Below are positions 50,603-58,854 of a stretch of 64,000 bases of DNA, in pieces. The stretch comes from JAABRB01 sp041617635. Lineage in GTDB: Bacteria > Pseudomonadota > Gammaproteobacteria > Burkholderiales > SG8-39. Position numbers and translations under genes: made by a program. Below the pieces are notes generated by a model that saw only the letters and a program-made list of their open reading frames with translations, did no database searches and had not been told where the DNA came from. Where the stretch lies: assembly GCA_041617635.1 (NCBI GenBank), contig JBFJOO010000012.1, positions 1-64,000 of the forward strand, written 5' to 3'. The number at the start of each line of letters is the position of its first letter. Positions within the stretch are counted from its first letter, which is position 1.

Positions 50603-51288
50603 GGCTCGCGAGCGATCGCCGGCTCGACGCGTTGTGCGGCGAGTACCTGCTCGGCACGCTGCGCGGGCCCGCCCGTCGCCGCTTCGAGCGCGCGCTGCGC
50701 GAAGATCCGCAGGTCGCGCTGCGCCTGCGCCACTGGGAGCGCACGTTGTTGCCGAGGTATTCGGAGGTGATCGGAATCGAACCTTCGCGCGCGTCATGGC
50801 GGCGGCTCGATCGGGAGCTCGAACTCGATCGTTACCGGACGCGCTGGTATCGCAGGGTCGGTCTCTGGCGCGCCTGGGCACTTGCCGCCACATTCGCGCT
50901 CCTGGCCGGGCTCGCGATTCAGGTCCTGTTGCCGGCGCTGCGCACCGTCGAGCTGGTCGAGATCGCACGCCTCGAGTCGTCGGACAAGCGCGAAGTGCTG
51001 CGCGCCGCGCTGTCGAAGGATGGGCGTACGCTGCAGCTTCACGCCGCGCGGCCGGTGATTGCCGGCCCGACGCAGAGCTACGAGCTGTGGTTGCTGCCGG
51101 CCGGCGGCGGCGCACCGATCTCGCTCGCGGTCCTCGGTGCGCTCGACGCCCGGCTCGCGCTTCCCCCGGGCCAGGCGGAGCAGCTGAGAACCGGGGCAAA
51201 GCTCGCGGTGTCCGTCGAGCCGGCCGGTGGCTCGCCGACGGGCGCGCCGACCGGGCCGGTCATCCTGGTCGGGGAAGTCAGAGGCTGA
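50599..51288 (+). CDS. Anti-sigma factor (RskA-like)
   Basis: A 229-residue anti-sigma factor. The N-terminal sigma-binding part is LDALCGEYLLGTLRGPARRR, one transmembrane helix spans about residues 93-113 (WALAATFALLAGLAIQVLLP), and the outer domain has the RskA-type pattern near YELWLLPAGGGAPISL. It would hold the upstream sigma factor at the inner membrane. Its ATG overlaps the sigma stop, giving matched expression. No zinc-binding HxxxCxxC motif was seen. Confidence 0.88.
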   Translation: MRLASDRRLDALCGEYLLGTLRGPARRRFERALREDPQVALRLRHWERTLLPRYSEVIGIEPSRASWRRLDRELELDRYRTRWYRRVGLWRAWALAATFALLAGLAIQVLLPALRTVELVEIARLESSDKREVLRAALSKDGRTLQLHAARPVIAGPTQSYELWLLPAGGGAPISLAVLGALDARLALPPGQAEQLRTGAKLAVSVEPAGGSPTGAPTGPVILVGEVRG

Positions 51289-51384
51289 GATCCAAACAGC
51301 ATTGCCGGTCGTCCTCGCAGTTGCAGTTCGGATCCGGCAAGCTGAAGTTGCCAGCGCGCATCGGCGCGTGGCCCGCAAAAACAG

Positions 51385-52065
51385 TCAACGGAAGGTCGGT
51401 CCATAGGCCCACCCCACCAGCGACCGACGTAGGCCTCGGGTCACCGGCGTCACGCGATGGGCGAGGAAGGACGGAAAGAAGATCGCGGTGCCGTGCCGGA
51501 CCGACTCCGGATGGGTCGCGACATTGATGAACTCGAGCGCGCCCCCTTCGTACTCACCCGGGTCGGAAAGCTGGATCGACATCGAGAGCTTGCGGGCGCT
51601 GGTCGAGCCCGGGCCGAGGTCGATGTGCCATTCGAAGTGCTGATCTTCACCGTACACCGTGTACTGCAGCGCGTCGACGAATCCGACCAGCTCGATGCCG
51701 TAGTGACGGTTCACCTCGTGAAAGAGCCCGGCAAGCCGGTGAAAGAGCCACTCCGTGGCGGGGTTGGGTGTCAACCAGGCGATCCGGCTCACGCGATAGT
51801 GGCTCGGGCCACGCTCGACCCCGCCGGCCTCGTCGTGTGCCGCCTCGCCGAGCGCGATGATGCGGTCGCATTCCTCCCGGGAGAGCGCACCCTGCCGCGC
51901 CTGAACGGTCGCGAGCGCGGCGTTGGGCGCTGGGGCGGGTGCGCTCGCGAACGGGCCTCTGTCCTTCGGCCACTGCAACGAGACCCCGCCGCTCGGGTCT
52001 GAACCCACGACAGTCGGGAACGTATAGAGATACTGCGTGGCGTCGTCGCGGGCTGCGGAGGTCAT
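51385..52065 (-). CDS. 2OG-Fe(II) oxygenase (PKHD-type hydroxylase-like)
   Basis: A 226-residue Fe(II)/2-oxoglutarate oxygenase. The iron triad is His147 and Asp149 in FEWHIDLG and His203 in FLAHRVTPV, and the 2-oxoglutarate Arg follows at about 213 in GLRRSLVGW. The beta-barrel core has LSMSIQLSDPGEYEGGALEF. It is related to PiuC/prolyl hydroxylase-type proteins but has a non-standard N-terminus (residues 1-50). It hydroxylates an unknown target. It is convergent with the anti-sigma gene. Confidence 0.88.
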   Translation of the reverse strand: MTSAARDDATQYLYTFPTVVGSDPSGGVSLQWPKDRGPFASAPAPAPNAALATVQARQGALSREECDRIIALGEAAHDEAGGVERGPSHYRVSRIAWLTPNPATEWLFHRLAGLFHEVNRHYGIELVGFVDALQYTVYGEDQHFEWHIDLGPGSTSARKLSMSIQLSDPGEYEGGALEFINVATHPESVRHGTAIFFPSFLAHRVTPVTRGLRRSLVGWAYGPTFR

Positions 52066-52184
52066 CTCAGGGCGGGCGCGGGCGATGCGGGAAGTGATCG
52101 GATTATAGTTGGGTGGAAGATCCCGGAGCGGCCCGTAGCCAAGCGACGCGCCAGGCCGCGCATGCTTGCCATCGACACCGATCC

Positions 52185-52736
52185 TCAGGCAGTCGCAGCG
52201 AGCCGGCCGCCGGCACGGCGCAGCAGATCGCGGGCCTCATCCGCCTCTTCTGGAGCGCCTGCCGCGAGCAGCACGATCTCGGACTCGCGCAGCGCCAGCT
52301 CCACTGCGCTGCCGTCATGCGATGGAATCCCGATGCGGGCGAGCAGCCGCCAGAGCGGGGTCGCGCCTTCTGGGGTGCCGTGGCGCGGATGATCCTCGAC
52401 CAGCCAGTCCACGACCGAACCGAGCATCACCACGTTGCCGATAAATGGCACGAACATCACGGCAGCGCCGGGCAGCTGTTGCGCGAGACGGTTCCAGGTC
52501 GGGCCCCACCGGCCCCAGAATTTCACGCGACTGCCGACCGTGGCACACCCGAGCAGATGCTCGCCACTCGGGGCGTCCTTGGCGACGATCGACAGCTTCC
52601 CGAGATCGAAACCCACGCGCTGCAAGGCGGCCAGCGCGGACTCCGCGCTGTCGGGCGATGCGAATGCCGCAACCACACCGAGCGATCGCACGCCCGGCGG
52701 ATGGATTCTCACGCTGGTGAGGAGGGTTGCTGCCAT
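52185..52736 (-). CDS. General-stress-like membrane-associated protein (DUF1269-like)
   Basis: A 183-residue protein with an N-terminal GVVAAFASPDSAESALAALQ helix and VGFDLGKLSIVAKD strand, then a Gly-rich hydrophobic central region (GAAVMFVPFIGNVVMLGSVV) and a second ferredoxin-like strand-helix pair (ALRESEIVLLAAGAPEEADE). This layout matches the small-stress/DUF1269-type family found in many proteobacteria. The function is unknown. It stands alone; the gap to the 2OG oxygenase gene is 119 bases. Confidence 0.65.
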   Translation of the reverse strand: MAATLLTSVRIHPPGVRSLGVVAAFASPDSAESALAALQRVGFDLGKLSIVAKDAPSGEHLLGCATVGSRVKFWGRWGPTWNRLAQQLPGAAVMFVPFIGNVVMLGSVVDWLVEDHPRHGTPEGATPLWRLLARIGIPSHDGSAVELALRESEIVLLAAGAPEEADEARDLLRRAGGRLAATA

Positions 52737-52934
52737 CGGACCTCGCTTCGCGTCGCGGGATGGACGCCTGTACGCTGGCCAGCGTAGGCGTCGAGACTTA
52801 ACGGGGGCTTAAGCCGCGCATCGGAGGTCGACGCGTCGCGGCGCCTCGTTCGGGGCGGGTGATTCCCGCTTAGACTTGCGGAATGATCTTCCCAATCACT
52901 CCGGCGCTACCGGGGCTCCGCTCCGCATAGCAAG

Positions 52935-53645
52935 ATGAAACTTTCGATCGTCATTCCGGCGTTCAACGAGGAGCGGCTCATCGCCCGGACGCTCGGCTGC
53001 ATTCGCGAGGCGCTGCAAGGCTGGGACGCGGAGATCATCGTCTGCGACAACAACTCGACCGACCGTACCGCCGAGATCGCGCGGGATGCCGGGGCCATCG
53101 TGGTCTTCGAGCCGATCAACCAGATCGCGCGCGCGCGAAATGCCGGCGCGGCCAGCGCCACGGGCGACTGGCTGGTGTTCGTCGACGCCGACTCGAGCCC
53201 GAGTCGGGAGCTGTTCGGCGACATGGCCGCGGCCATCCGGTCCGGCCGCTACCTCGGCGGCGGCAGCACCGTCGCCTTCGCGAATCCGCAGCTCGACGTC
53301 AGGATCTGGGTCGCGTTGTGGAACACCCTGAGCCGCGTCACCGGCTGGGCGGCGGGCTCGTTCATCTTCTGCGACGCCGCCGCGTTCCGCGAGGCGGGCG
53401 GCTTCAACGACGCACTCTTCGCCGCCGAGGAGATCGATTTCTCGCGCCGCATGAAGCGCCTGGCGCGCCGCCGCCGCATGCGCTTCGCCATCCTGCACCG
53501 CGCTCCCCTCCTCACCAGCGACCGCAAGGTGCACCTCTACAGCCGGTACGAGCACCTCGCTTTCCTGCTGCGGTTCCTCGCGACCGGCGGGCGGAGCCTG
53601 CGCAACCGCGACGCCTGCGTGGTCTGGTACGACGGGCGGCGCTAA
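52935..53645 (+). CDS. Glycosyltransferase family 2 protein
   Basis: A 236-residue GT-A fold enzyme. It starts MKLSIVIPAFNEERLIARTL, has IIVCDNNSTDRTAEIA, the metal/nucleotide DxD motif in FVDADSSP, and the acceptor-side GGFNDALFAAEEIDFS. It transfers a sugar from a nucleotide sugar to a lipid or protein. No transmembrane helix is clear, so it is probably a soluble or peripheral enzyme. It is isolated between two minus-strand units; the acceptor is unknown. Confidence 0.9.
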   Translation: MKLSIVIPAFNEERLIARTLGCIREALQGWDAEIIVCDNNSTDRTAEIARDAGAIVVFEPINQIARARNAGAASATGDWLVFVDADSSPSRELFGDMAAAIRSGRYLGGGSTVAFANPQLDVRIWVALWNTLSRVTGWAAGSFIFCDAAAFREAGGFNDALFAAEEIDFSRRMKRLARRRRMRFAILHRAPLLTSDRKVHLYSRYEHLAFLLRFLATGGRSLRNRDACVVWYDGRR

Positions 53646-53773
53646 CCGCGGCAGAACAAGTCACCGGAAGGCCGCTGACGCGTCGGATATCGCGTGCGCC
53701 GGACATGGCGCTCGAATCCCCGCCATCGCGCGCGTCCGGTTGCACGCGGAACGGGCACCGACCGGATCGGTCG

Positions 53774-54256
53774 CTACTTTTCGGGGACGAAGCGCATGCT
53801 GCGCCGGATCTCCTCGACGTCGGCCGGTCGCGCGAAGGGCGCCGGGGTCGGCTCGCCGGGCGTGCGCGGGCGGCCGAGCGCGCGGAACCAGTCCTCGAGC
53901 CCCGCGGGCATGATCGCCCAGAACATTTTCAGCGGCACCGTGCCGTCGTTCTCGACCGTGTGCTGCACGTAGCGCCCGACCATGAAGGTCGAGCCCTGGC
54001 GCACGCGGTGCCACGCGCCGTCGATCTCGGCGCGGCCCTCCCCTTCGTAGACGAACAGGATCTCGTTGGCGCGCTCGTGCGCATGCCGGCGCACGGAGGC
54101 GCCGGGCTCGAGCACCTGCACGCCGGCCGAGATCAGATCGTTCGGCGAGTTGTAGGGGCTGATCTTGACCGTCACGTAGCCGGTGGATGGCTGCGGCTGC
54201 CAGTACGAGTCGCCCTCCTCCGGGCCGACCGCGAGCGCGACGCCCTTATCGTTCAT
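53774..54256 (-). CDS. Cupin domain-containing protein
   Basis: A 160-residue single-domain cupin. The metal motif is RRHAHERANEILFVYEGEG and the second motif is GRYVQHTVENDG. It is the last gene of a coupled three-gene unit: its start overlaps the alpha/beta hydrolase stop by 11 bases. Cupins in such operons are often dioxygenases, isomerases or binding proteins; a role in the same aromatic pathway as the HpaB-like enzyme is inferred. Confidence 0.85.
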   Translation of the reverse strand: MNDKGVALAVGPEEGDSYWQPQPSTGYVTVKISPYNSPNDLISAGVQVLEPGASVRRHAHERANEILFVYEGEGRAEIDGAWHRVRQGSTFMVGRYVQHTVENDGTVPLKMFWAIMPAGLEDWFRALGRPRTPGEPTPAPFARPADVEEIRRSMRFVPEK

Positions 54257-54953
54257 CGGCGTTCTCCAGGAATTCGAGCAGGACTTGATTGTAGGACTGC
54301 GCGTCGACCGCCTGCGGGAAATGGCCGCCGCGCGGCAGCACGCGCAGCACGGCGCCCGGAATCCCGGCGGCGATGCGGCGCGAGTGGCCGAGCGGCACCA
54401 GCCGGTCGTCCTCCGCGCACAGCACCAGCGTCGGCGCGCGGATCGCGCCGAGCTTCGCCGAGCGGTCGAACGCGAGGATCGCGTCCATGCGCATGGCAAG
54501 CCCCGGGGTGTCCGCCGGGTCGTGCGCGCCGATGAGCTCCGGGTGCGCGGCGAGCCAGTCGTCCGGCCAGGCGATGAGCGCGCCGAGCGTCGCGGCCTCC
54601 TGCGGACCGAGCTCGGCGAGCACGCGCTTGCGCAGGCGGAACAGCGCCGCGAAGGGCGGCGTCGGCGCGCACCAGGTAGCGCTCAGCACCACGCTGCGCA
54701 CGCGCTCCGGCTGGTCCGCTGCGAGCACCTGCGCGATCGCGCCCCCGGTCGAGTGCCCGACGATGTGACAGCGCTCGATGCCGCGCTCGTCCAGCAGATC
54801 GAGCGCGTCCTGCGCCAGCATCTCGACGCTATTGCGCGCCTTCAAGTCGTAGGTGAGCGGCGCGAACCGGGTCGCGAGCGCCGGAACCTGGCGGTCCCAG
54901 AAGCTCGCGCGGCCGCCGAGACCAGTGATCAGCAGGACGGTGGATTTCGTCAT
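54246..54953 (-). CDS. Alpha/beta fold hydrolase
   Basis: A 235-residue hydrolase with VLLITGLGGRASFWDRQVPA, the nucleophile elbow GHSTGGAI (Ser68), an Asp in LCAEDDRLVP and the terminal His in PRGGHFPQ. It is short, with a small cap, like lactonases and C-C bond hydrolases of aromatic meta-pathways. The start shares its A with the stop of the HpaB-like gene (TGATG). This tight overlap places it in the same pathway as the flavin hydroxylase. Confidence 0.88.
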   Translation of the reverse strand: MTKSTVLLITGLGGRASFWDRQVPALATRFAPLTYDLKARNSVEMLAQDALDLLDERGIERCHIVGHSTGGAIAQVLAADQPERVRSVVLSATWCAPTPPFAALFRLRKRVLAELGPQEAATLGALIAWPDDWLAAHPELIGAHDPADTPGLAMRMDAILAFDRSAKLGAIRAPTLVLCAEDDRLVPLGHSRRIAAGIPGAVLRVLPRGGHFPQAVDAQSYNQVLLEFLENADER

Positions 54954-56392
54954 CAGTAGCCGTTCATGAACTCGCGCACCAGGTCCTGGTAGCTCTCCCA
55001 GGGGCAGTGCACGAAGTTGTAGTTACGCACCGAGAACGCCGGGCCGATGAAGAACTTCTCGTACGAGGCGGCGCGGCTCGCCCACTCCGAGCCGATCAGG
55101 TCCCAGGCGAGCTTGAAGAGCTTCAGCCGCTCGAGTGCGTCCTCCTTCGGCGTGCTCCAGTACTGCTCGAACAGCGCCTTCAGCTGCGGGTCGTTCAGCA
55201 CCGCGACGCTGGCCGGCATCTGGAAGCTGCCGCCGCCCATCAGCTCGCGGATCTGGTCGAGCAGCGGCGCGTGGTTCTCCATCGCCCAGTGCAGCGCGGC
55301 GTACATGTAGCGGCGGTTGTACAGCGCGTAGCCGTTCTCGATCTCGTGAAAGGCCATGTGCTGGGCGTCGATCATCGCGCTGAAACCGGCCTCGGCGGCG
55401 GCAAAGCGCCCGAGCGTCTCGCGCACCACCGGCACGTCGCGCGCGCCGGTCGAATGCGTCACCAGGCTCGCCAGGCCGAGCAGGAAGCGGAGCTTCGAAC
55501 GGAACCGCACGGTCGACTGGTGGTTCGCCATGACGTGCGCCGGCGTCTGCACCAGCACCGCACGTGCGAGCGCCGGATTGTCGTGCACGAACACCCGCTC
55601 CCAGGGGACGAACACGTCCTGGAACACCAGCATGCAATCCGACTCGTCGTAGCGCGCGGTGAGCGGATGGTCGAAGGGCTCGACCACGTCGCGCTCGAAG
55701 GACTTGCGCGCCCACAGCGACAGGCCCTTCAGGTTCGGCGGAATGATCGCAGTGACCGATTCTTTGAGCTGGTCCGGGGCGAGCGGCAGGATGTTGCCGA
55801 TCATGATCTGGTTGGCGAAGGCCGCGTTCGTCGCCAGCATCTTCATGCCGTTCAGCACCACGCCCGCGTCGGTCTCCTGCGTGACGCGGAGCGCGGGGAC
55901 GAGGCGCCCGGAGCCCTCGTAGAACTTCGGGTCGCGCCCGCCCTGCGGCGGCAGGATCGCGTAGACCAGGAACTCGTCCGCGTGCCGCAGCTGCTGCCAG
56001 ATCGCCAGCAGATGGTCCTTGTGCCCCCCGGACGCATCCAAGATCTCCGGCTGCATCGTCATGCCGGTGACCGAGCCGGCGCCGGCGTCCGGCGAGCGCC
56101 CGAGCACGCCGCAGCCGAAGTCCGCGATGAGCGCGTGGGCCTGCGTGCGGCGAATCAAGTCCGCCTGGCTGCGCGGCCGCAGGAAATACATGCTGAAGCG
56201 CTCGCCGTCCTCCTCGTAGCTCATGAGGTCGCGCAGCTCGGGGCGGCACTTCAGGTCGTAGAGCGCCGCCCAGGTACGGGCCGCGCCGCGGAACGCCGGG
56301 TGCGCGGTGACGTCCCCGATGCGCTCGTCGGCGAGGTAGAGCACCCGGCCGTCGCGGATGCTTTCCAGATACTCGGCACCGGTTTTCAGCAT
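54953..56392 (-). CDS. 4-hydroxyphenylacetate 3-hydroxylase (HpaB)-like flavin-dependent oxygenase
   Basis: A 479-residue protein of the HpaB N/HpaB C family, which hydroxylates phenolic rings using FADH2 from a reductase. It begins with LKTGAEYLESIRDGRVLYLA, has the ALIADFGCGVLGRSPDAGAG region, GVVLNGMKMLATNAAFANQI, and the C-terminal GGGSFQMPAS and WESYQDLVREFMNGY segments. No HpaC-type reductase gene is adjacent. It is the first gene of a HpaB-like, hydrolase, cupin operon joined by overlapping codons, pointing to aromatic breakdown; members such as 4-hydroxybutyryl-CoA dehydratase have the same fold and are an alternative. Confidence 0.88.
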   Translation of the reverse strand: MLKTGAEYLESIRDGRVLYLADERIGDVTAHPAFRGAARTWAALYDLKCRPELRDLMSYEEDGERFSMYFLRPRSQADLIRRTQAHALIADFGCGVLGRSPDAGAGSVTGMTMQPEILDASGGHKDHLLAIWQQLRHADEFLVYAILPPQGGRDPKFYEGSGRLVPALRVTQETDAGVVLNGMKMLATNAAFANQIMIGNILPLAPDQLKESVTAIIPPNLKGLSLWARKSFERDVVEPFDHPLTARYDESDCMLVFQDVFVPWERVFVHDNPALARAVLVQTPAHVMANHQSTVRFRSKLRFLLGLASLVTHSTGARDVPVVRETLGRFAAAEAGFSAMIDAQHMAFHEIENGYALYNRRYMYAALHWAMENHAPLLDQIRELMGGGSFQMPASVAVLNDPQLKALFEQYWSTPKEDALERLKLFKLAWDLIGSEWASRAASYEKFFIGPAFSVRNYNFVHCPWESYQDLVREFMNGY

Positions 56393-56841
56393 GCTGACTC
56401 GACGATCGTTAGGCGGTCGATCTCAGCGTACCACGACCGGTGCGCGGGTCCGACGCGCCCCGGGTGCGCGGACACCCCGACGTGCCCCCGAAGTTGCTCC
56501 CCAGCGCGAACGCCGCGCTCCCGCTAGGAGAAGCGTAGCCGACTCGAACACGGAGTGCGCCACGCGACAGAGTTTGCGAGCATCGATTTCGAACCATCGA
56601 TACGCGCATGACGAACCCCTCGAAAGCGGGTAGTCGTCGGGGACCGCAGCGGCAACAACCGTGCGGCGCAGCACGCGAATGGGTTCCGCGGGATACTGCC
56701 GACAACAGCGAATCGGACGGGCTCGTTCGCCGAAATCGACCCGCTTCGCAACGCCCGCTGGCACGCTCGGCATCCGAGACGTGGCGAGCACGGCAAGAAG
56801 CAGCGAGAATGTGCGGGCAACGGCCCGGGGGAGGACGCGCA
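56393..56841. other. Intergenic region without recognised gene
   Basis: A 449-base gap between divergent genes. Open frames on both strands are low-complexity or extensions of the histone-like gene. It presumably carries the promoters of the HpaB-like operon and of the histone-like gene. I see no tRNA, no clear -35/-10 pair and no terminator. Confidence 0.35.
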
Positions 56842-57498
56842 ATGGCGACACGAAAATCGGCGAAGGCAACGAGCAAGGGCAAATCGGCGAAGTCAGTCAA
56901 AGGAGCGTCCAAGCGGCGTTCGGCAAAGCCGGCAGTCAGCGCGGCCGCCAAGCGAGCGGCGGATTTCACCCGGCGGCTTGGCAAGCGCATCGGCAAAGGC
57001 CTGAAGAACGCGAAGAAGAAGGTCACCAAGGCGACCGCCTCGGCGACCGAGCGGGCGGCGAAGCAGACCCCGGCGATGAAGCGGGCGGTGAGCAAGGCGA
57101 TCGGCAGCGCCAAGACCAGGCTCGGCGACGCCCAGCAGGCGCTCAAGCAGGCAGCCAACTCCGCCGGGCGCTACGCCTCTCGGGAGCTTCCGCGCGCCAA
57201 GGTCGCGGCGCGCAGCGCGCTGCACGAAGCCGGCTCGAAGGTCGGGCAGGCGAAGACGGCGGTCGAGACGTACGTCGCGCGGCGCGCACCGGAGGTCAAG
57301 CGCGCCGCGAAGTCGGCCGCCGAGAACGTGGCGAAGAAGGTCGCGCCCTTGAAGGCGCGTGCGCAGAGCCGGGCGGAGCCCGCCGAAAAGCGCTCCGAGC
57401 CCGTACCGCCCGCGACCACCGAGCCGGGCAACGAACCGGTCGGGACGCCATCGCCGAGCGTGGGCGAGGCGGACAAGCCCGCGAAGCCCGGCGCCTGA
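56842..57498 (+). CDS. Histone-H1-like Lys/Ala-rich protein
   Basis: A 218-residue, strongly basic Lys/Ala-rich protein (for example KSAKATSKGKSAKSVKGASK and KAIGSAKTRLGDAQQALKQA), with a Pro-rich acidic tail. This composition is like bacterial histone-H1-like or AlgP-like proteins, which probably bind DNA non-specifically. The start was placed at the ATG after GGGGGAGGACGCGCA; the longer upstream frame has no such composition. Low complexity means similarity to other basic proteins is weak evidence. It stands alone. Confidence 0.75.
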   Translation: MATRKSAKATSKGKSAKSVKGASKRRSAKPAVSAAAKRAADFTRRLGKRIGKGLKNAKKKVTKATASATERAAKQTPAMKRAVSKAIGSAKTRLGDAQQALKQAANSAGRYASRELPRAKVAARSALHEAGSKVGQAKTAVETYVARRAPEVKRAAKSAAENVAKKVAPLKARAQSRAEPAEKRSEPVPPATTEPGNEPVGTPSPSVGEADKPAKPGA

Positions 57499-57600
57499 TC
57501 GGACGCGGGGTCGCCCGCCGCTTTCGCCGCCCCTCGGGATCCTCTCCGTCCGGCGTGGTTCGTTCCCGATTGAGACCGGGTTAGCGATCACTCAGGGCAA

Positions 57601-57623
57601 ACGCCGCGTGATTTTCGCGGCGT
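57601..57623. terminator. Hairpin between histone-like and ycgR genes
   Basis: ACGCCGCG, loop TGATTTT, CGCGGCGT: a perfect 8-bp stem. It is followed by CTTG rather than a T tract, so it may terminate the histone-like transcript or sit in the ycgR leader. Confidence 0.4.
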
Positions 57624-57701
57624 CTTGCCGGCGCCGGCGGTCAGCCCGGGCACGGACCCTGCTCTTGCAGATCGAGGCGACTCAAGGAGTGCAGGCATAG
57701 C

Positions 57702-58478
57702 ATGACGAGTTCACCGACGGACGCGAGCACAGCTTCCGACGCGGTGCCGGGCGGGCCGGCAAGCGGGGCCGCGCCGGGCAACGAGTATGTGGTCCGGTCG
57801 CGCACCGAGATCGTGGCCATCCTGGCGATGCTCCAGCGCGAACGCGATCCGGTGACGATCCAGCTCAAGGGCGAAGAGGATTTCGTACTGAGCTCGGTGC
57901 TCGCGGTGGACCCCGACGCCGACCGCATCGTGCTTGCCTACGGCCTCGACAAACCGCGGAATGCCGCGCTGCTACGCGCGAAGCGCCTCGCCTGCGAGAG
58001 CGCACACCGCGACTCGAAATTGCAGTTCGTGCTGCAGCTCCCCGAAGAGACGATCTTCCAGGGCGCGCCCGCATTCATGGCCGCGCTGCCGCCGTATGTC
58101 TGCCGCCTGCAGCGCCGGCGCGAGCGGCGCATCAAAGTGCCGAAGTTCGCGCCGCTCCTCGCGACGCTCGACTTTGGGGTGCTTGGCAAAGTCCAGGTCG
58201 AGGTCGTCGACATCAGCATGAACGGCATTGGCATGATCGCCTGCCCAGCCGACGTCGTGCTCGAGCCAGGGGAGTGCCTGAACGGCTGCGAGATCCGGCT
58301 GCCCGGCACCGGCGCAGTGGCCGCCGACCTGCGCGTCGCTCACATCAAGGACCTTACGCCGAGCGGGGCCGATCAACCGGTGCGCCGCATCGGCTGCGAG
58401 TTCATCGCGCCGCAAGCCGAACTCACCGCGCTCATCGAGCACTACATAGTGCGGCTCCCGGCGGACGCGGCTGCCTGA
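57702..58478 (+). CDS. ycgR: Flagellar brake protein YcgR (PilZ domain)
   Basis: A 258-residue c-di-GMP effector. The N-terminal YcgR domain spans about residues 30-130 (RSRTEIVAILAMLQRERDPV), followed by the PilZ arginines RRRERR (138-143) and the D/N-x-S-x-x-G motif DISMNG (170-175). When c-di-GMP is bound, YcgR slows the flagellar motor. Its presence implies a flagellated host. No flagellar gene is adjacent in the window. The first about 25 residues are a Ser/Ala-rich extension. Confidence 0.9.
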   Translation: MTSSPTDASTASDAVPGGPASGAAPGNEYVVRSRTEIVAILAMLQRERDPVTIQLKGEEDFVLSSVLAVDPDADRIVLAYGLDKPRNAALLRAKRLACESAHRDSKLQFVLQLPEETIFQGAPAFMAALPPYVCRLQRRRERRIKVPKFAPLLATLDFGVLGKVQVEVVDISMNGIGMIACPADVVLEPGECLNGCEIRLPGTGAVAADLRVAHIKDLTPSGADQPVRRIGCEFIAPQAELTALIEHYIVRLPADAAA

Positions 58479-58854
58479 TCCGGGCCGAGGACTTGAGCTT
58501 CTCCAGGCTGCATCCGCGCCAAGGATGCGACGCATTCCACGACTTCGACGGCGCGTCGTCGCGCATTAGGACCGTTCCGCCCGCGCAGAAGTTTCGATGA
58601 TTCGCGGTTCTGTTAGCACAGGTCCTCGCGCGAGGATTCCCGGAGAACTAACCTCGCTCATTTGCCCGGGATCACGCCTGCGCATCGCGCGTCTCGCGGG
58701 AGTGGGCGAGCAGTAGTCCTGCCCGCAGGCGTCGTGCGGGTCGCCGCATTCGATGAGGCGCTCGAGGCATCTGAGCACAGCGGCTAGGCGCGGTGGCGTA
58801 TGGCACGCGGACGAGAAGCGTGCTAATCCTTCGCATACTTCTGGAGATGTCACC
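58479..58854. other. Intergenic region upstream of the cyclase gene
   Basis: A 376-base gap. A minus-strand frame inside it (around 58660-58790) contains a Cys-rich stretch, CLERLIECGDPHDACGQDYC, but has no good start or known relatives that I recall. The cyclase gene's ribosome binding site (CTGGAGATGTCACC) lies at the right end. Nothing else was recognised. Confidence 0.35.
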
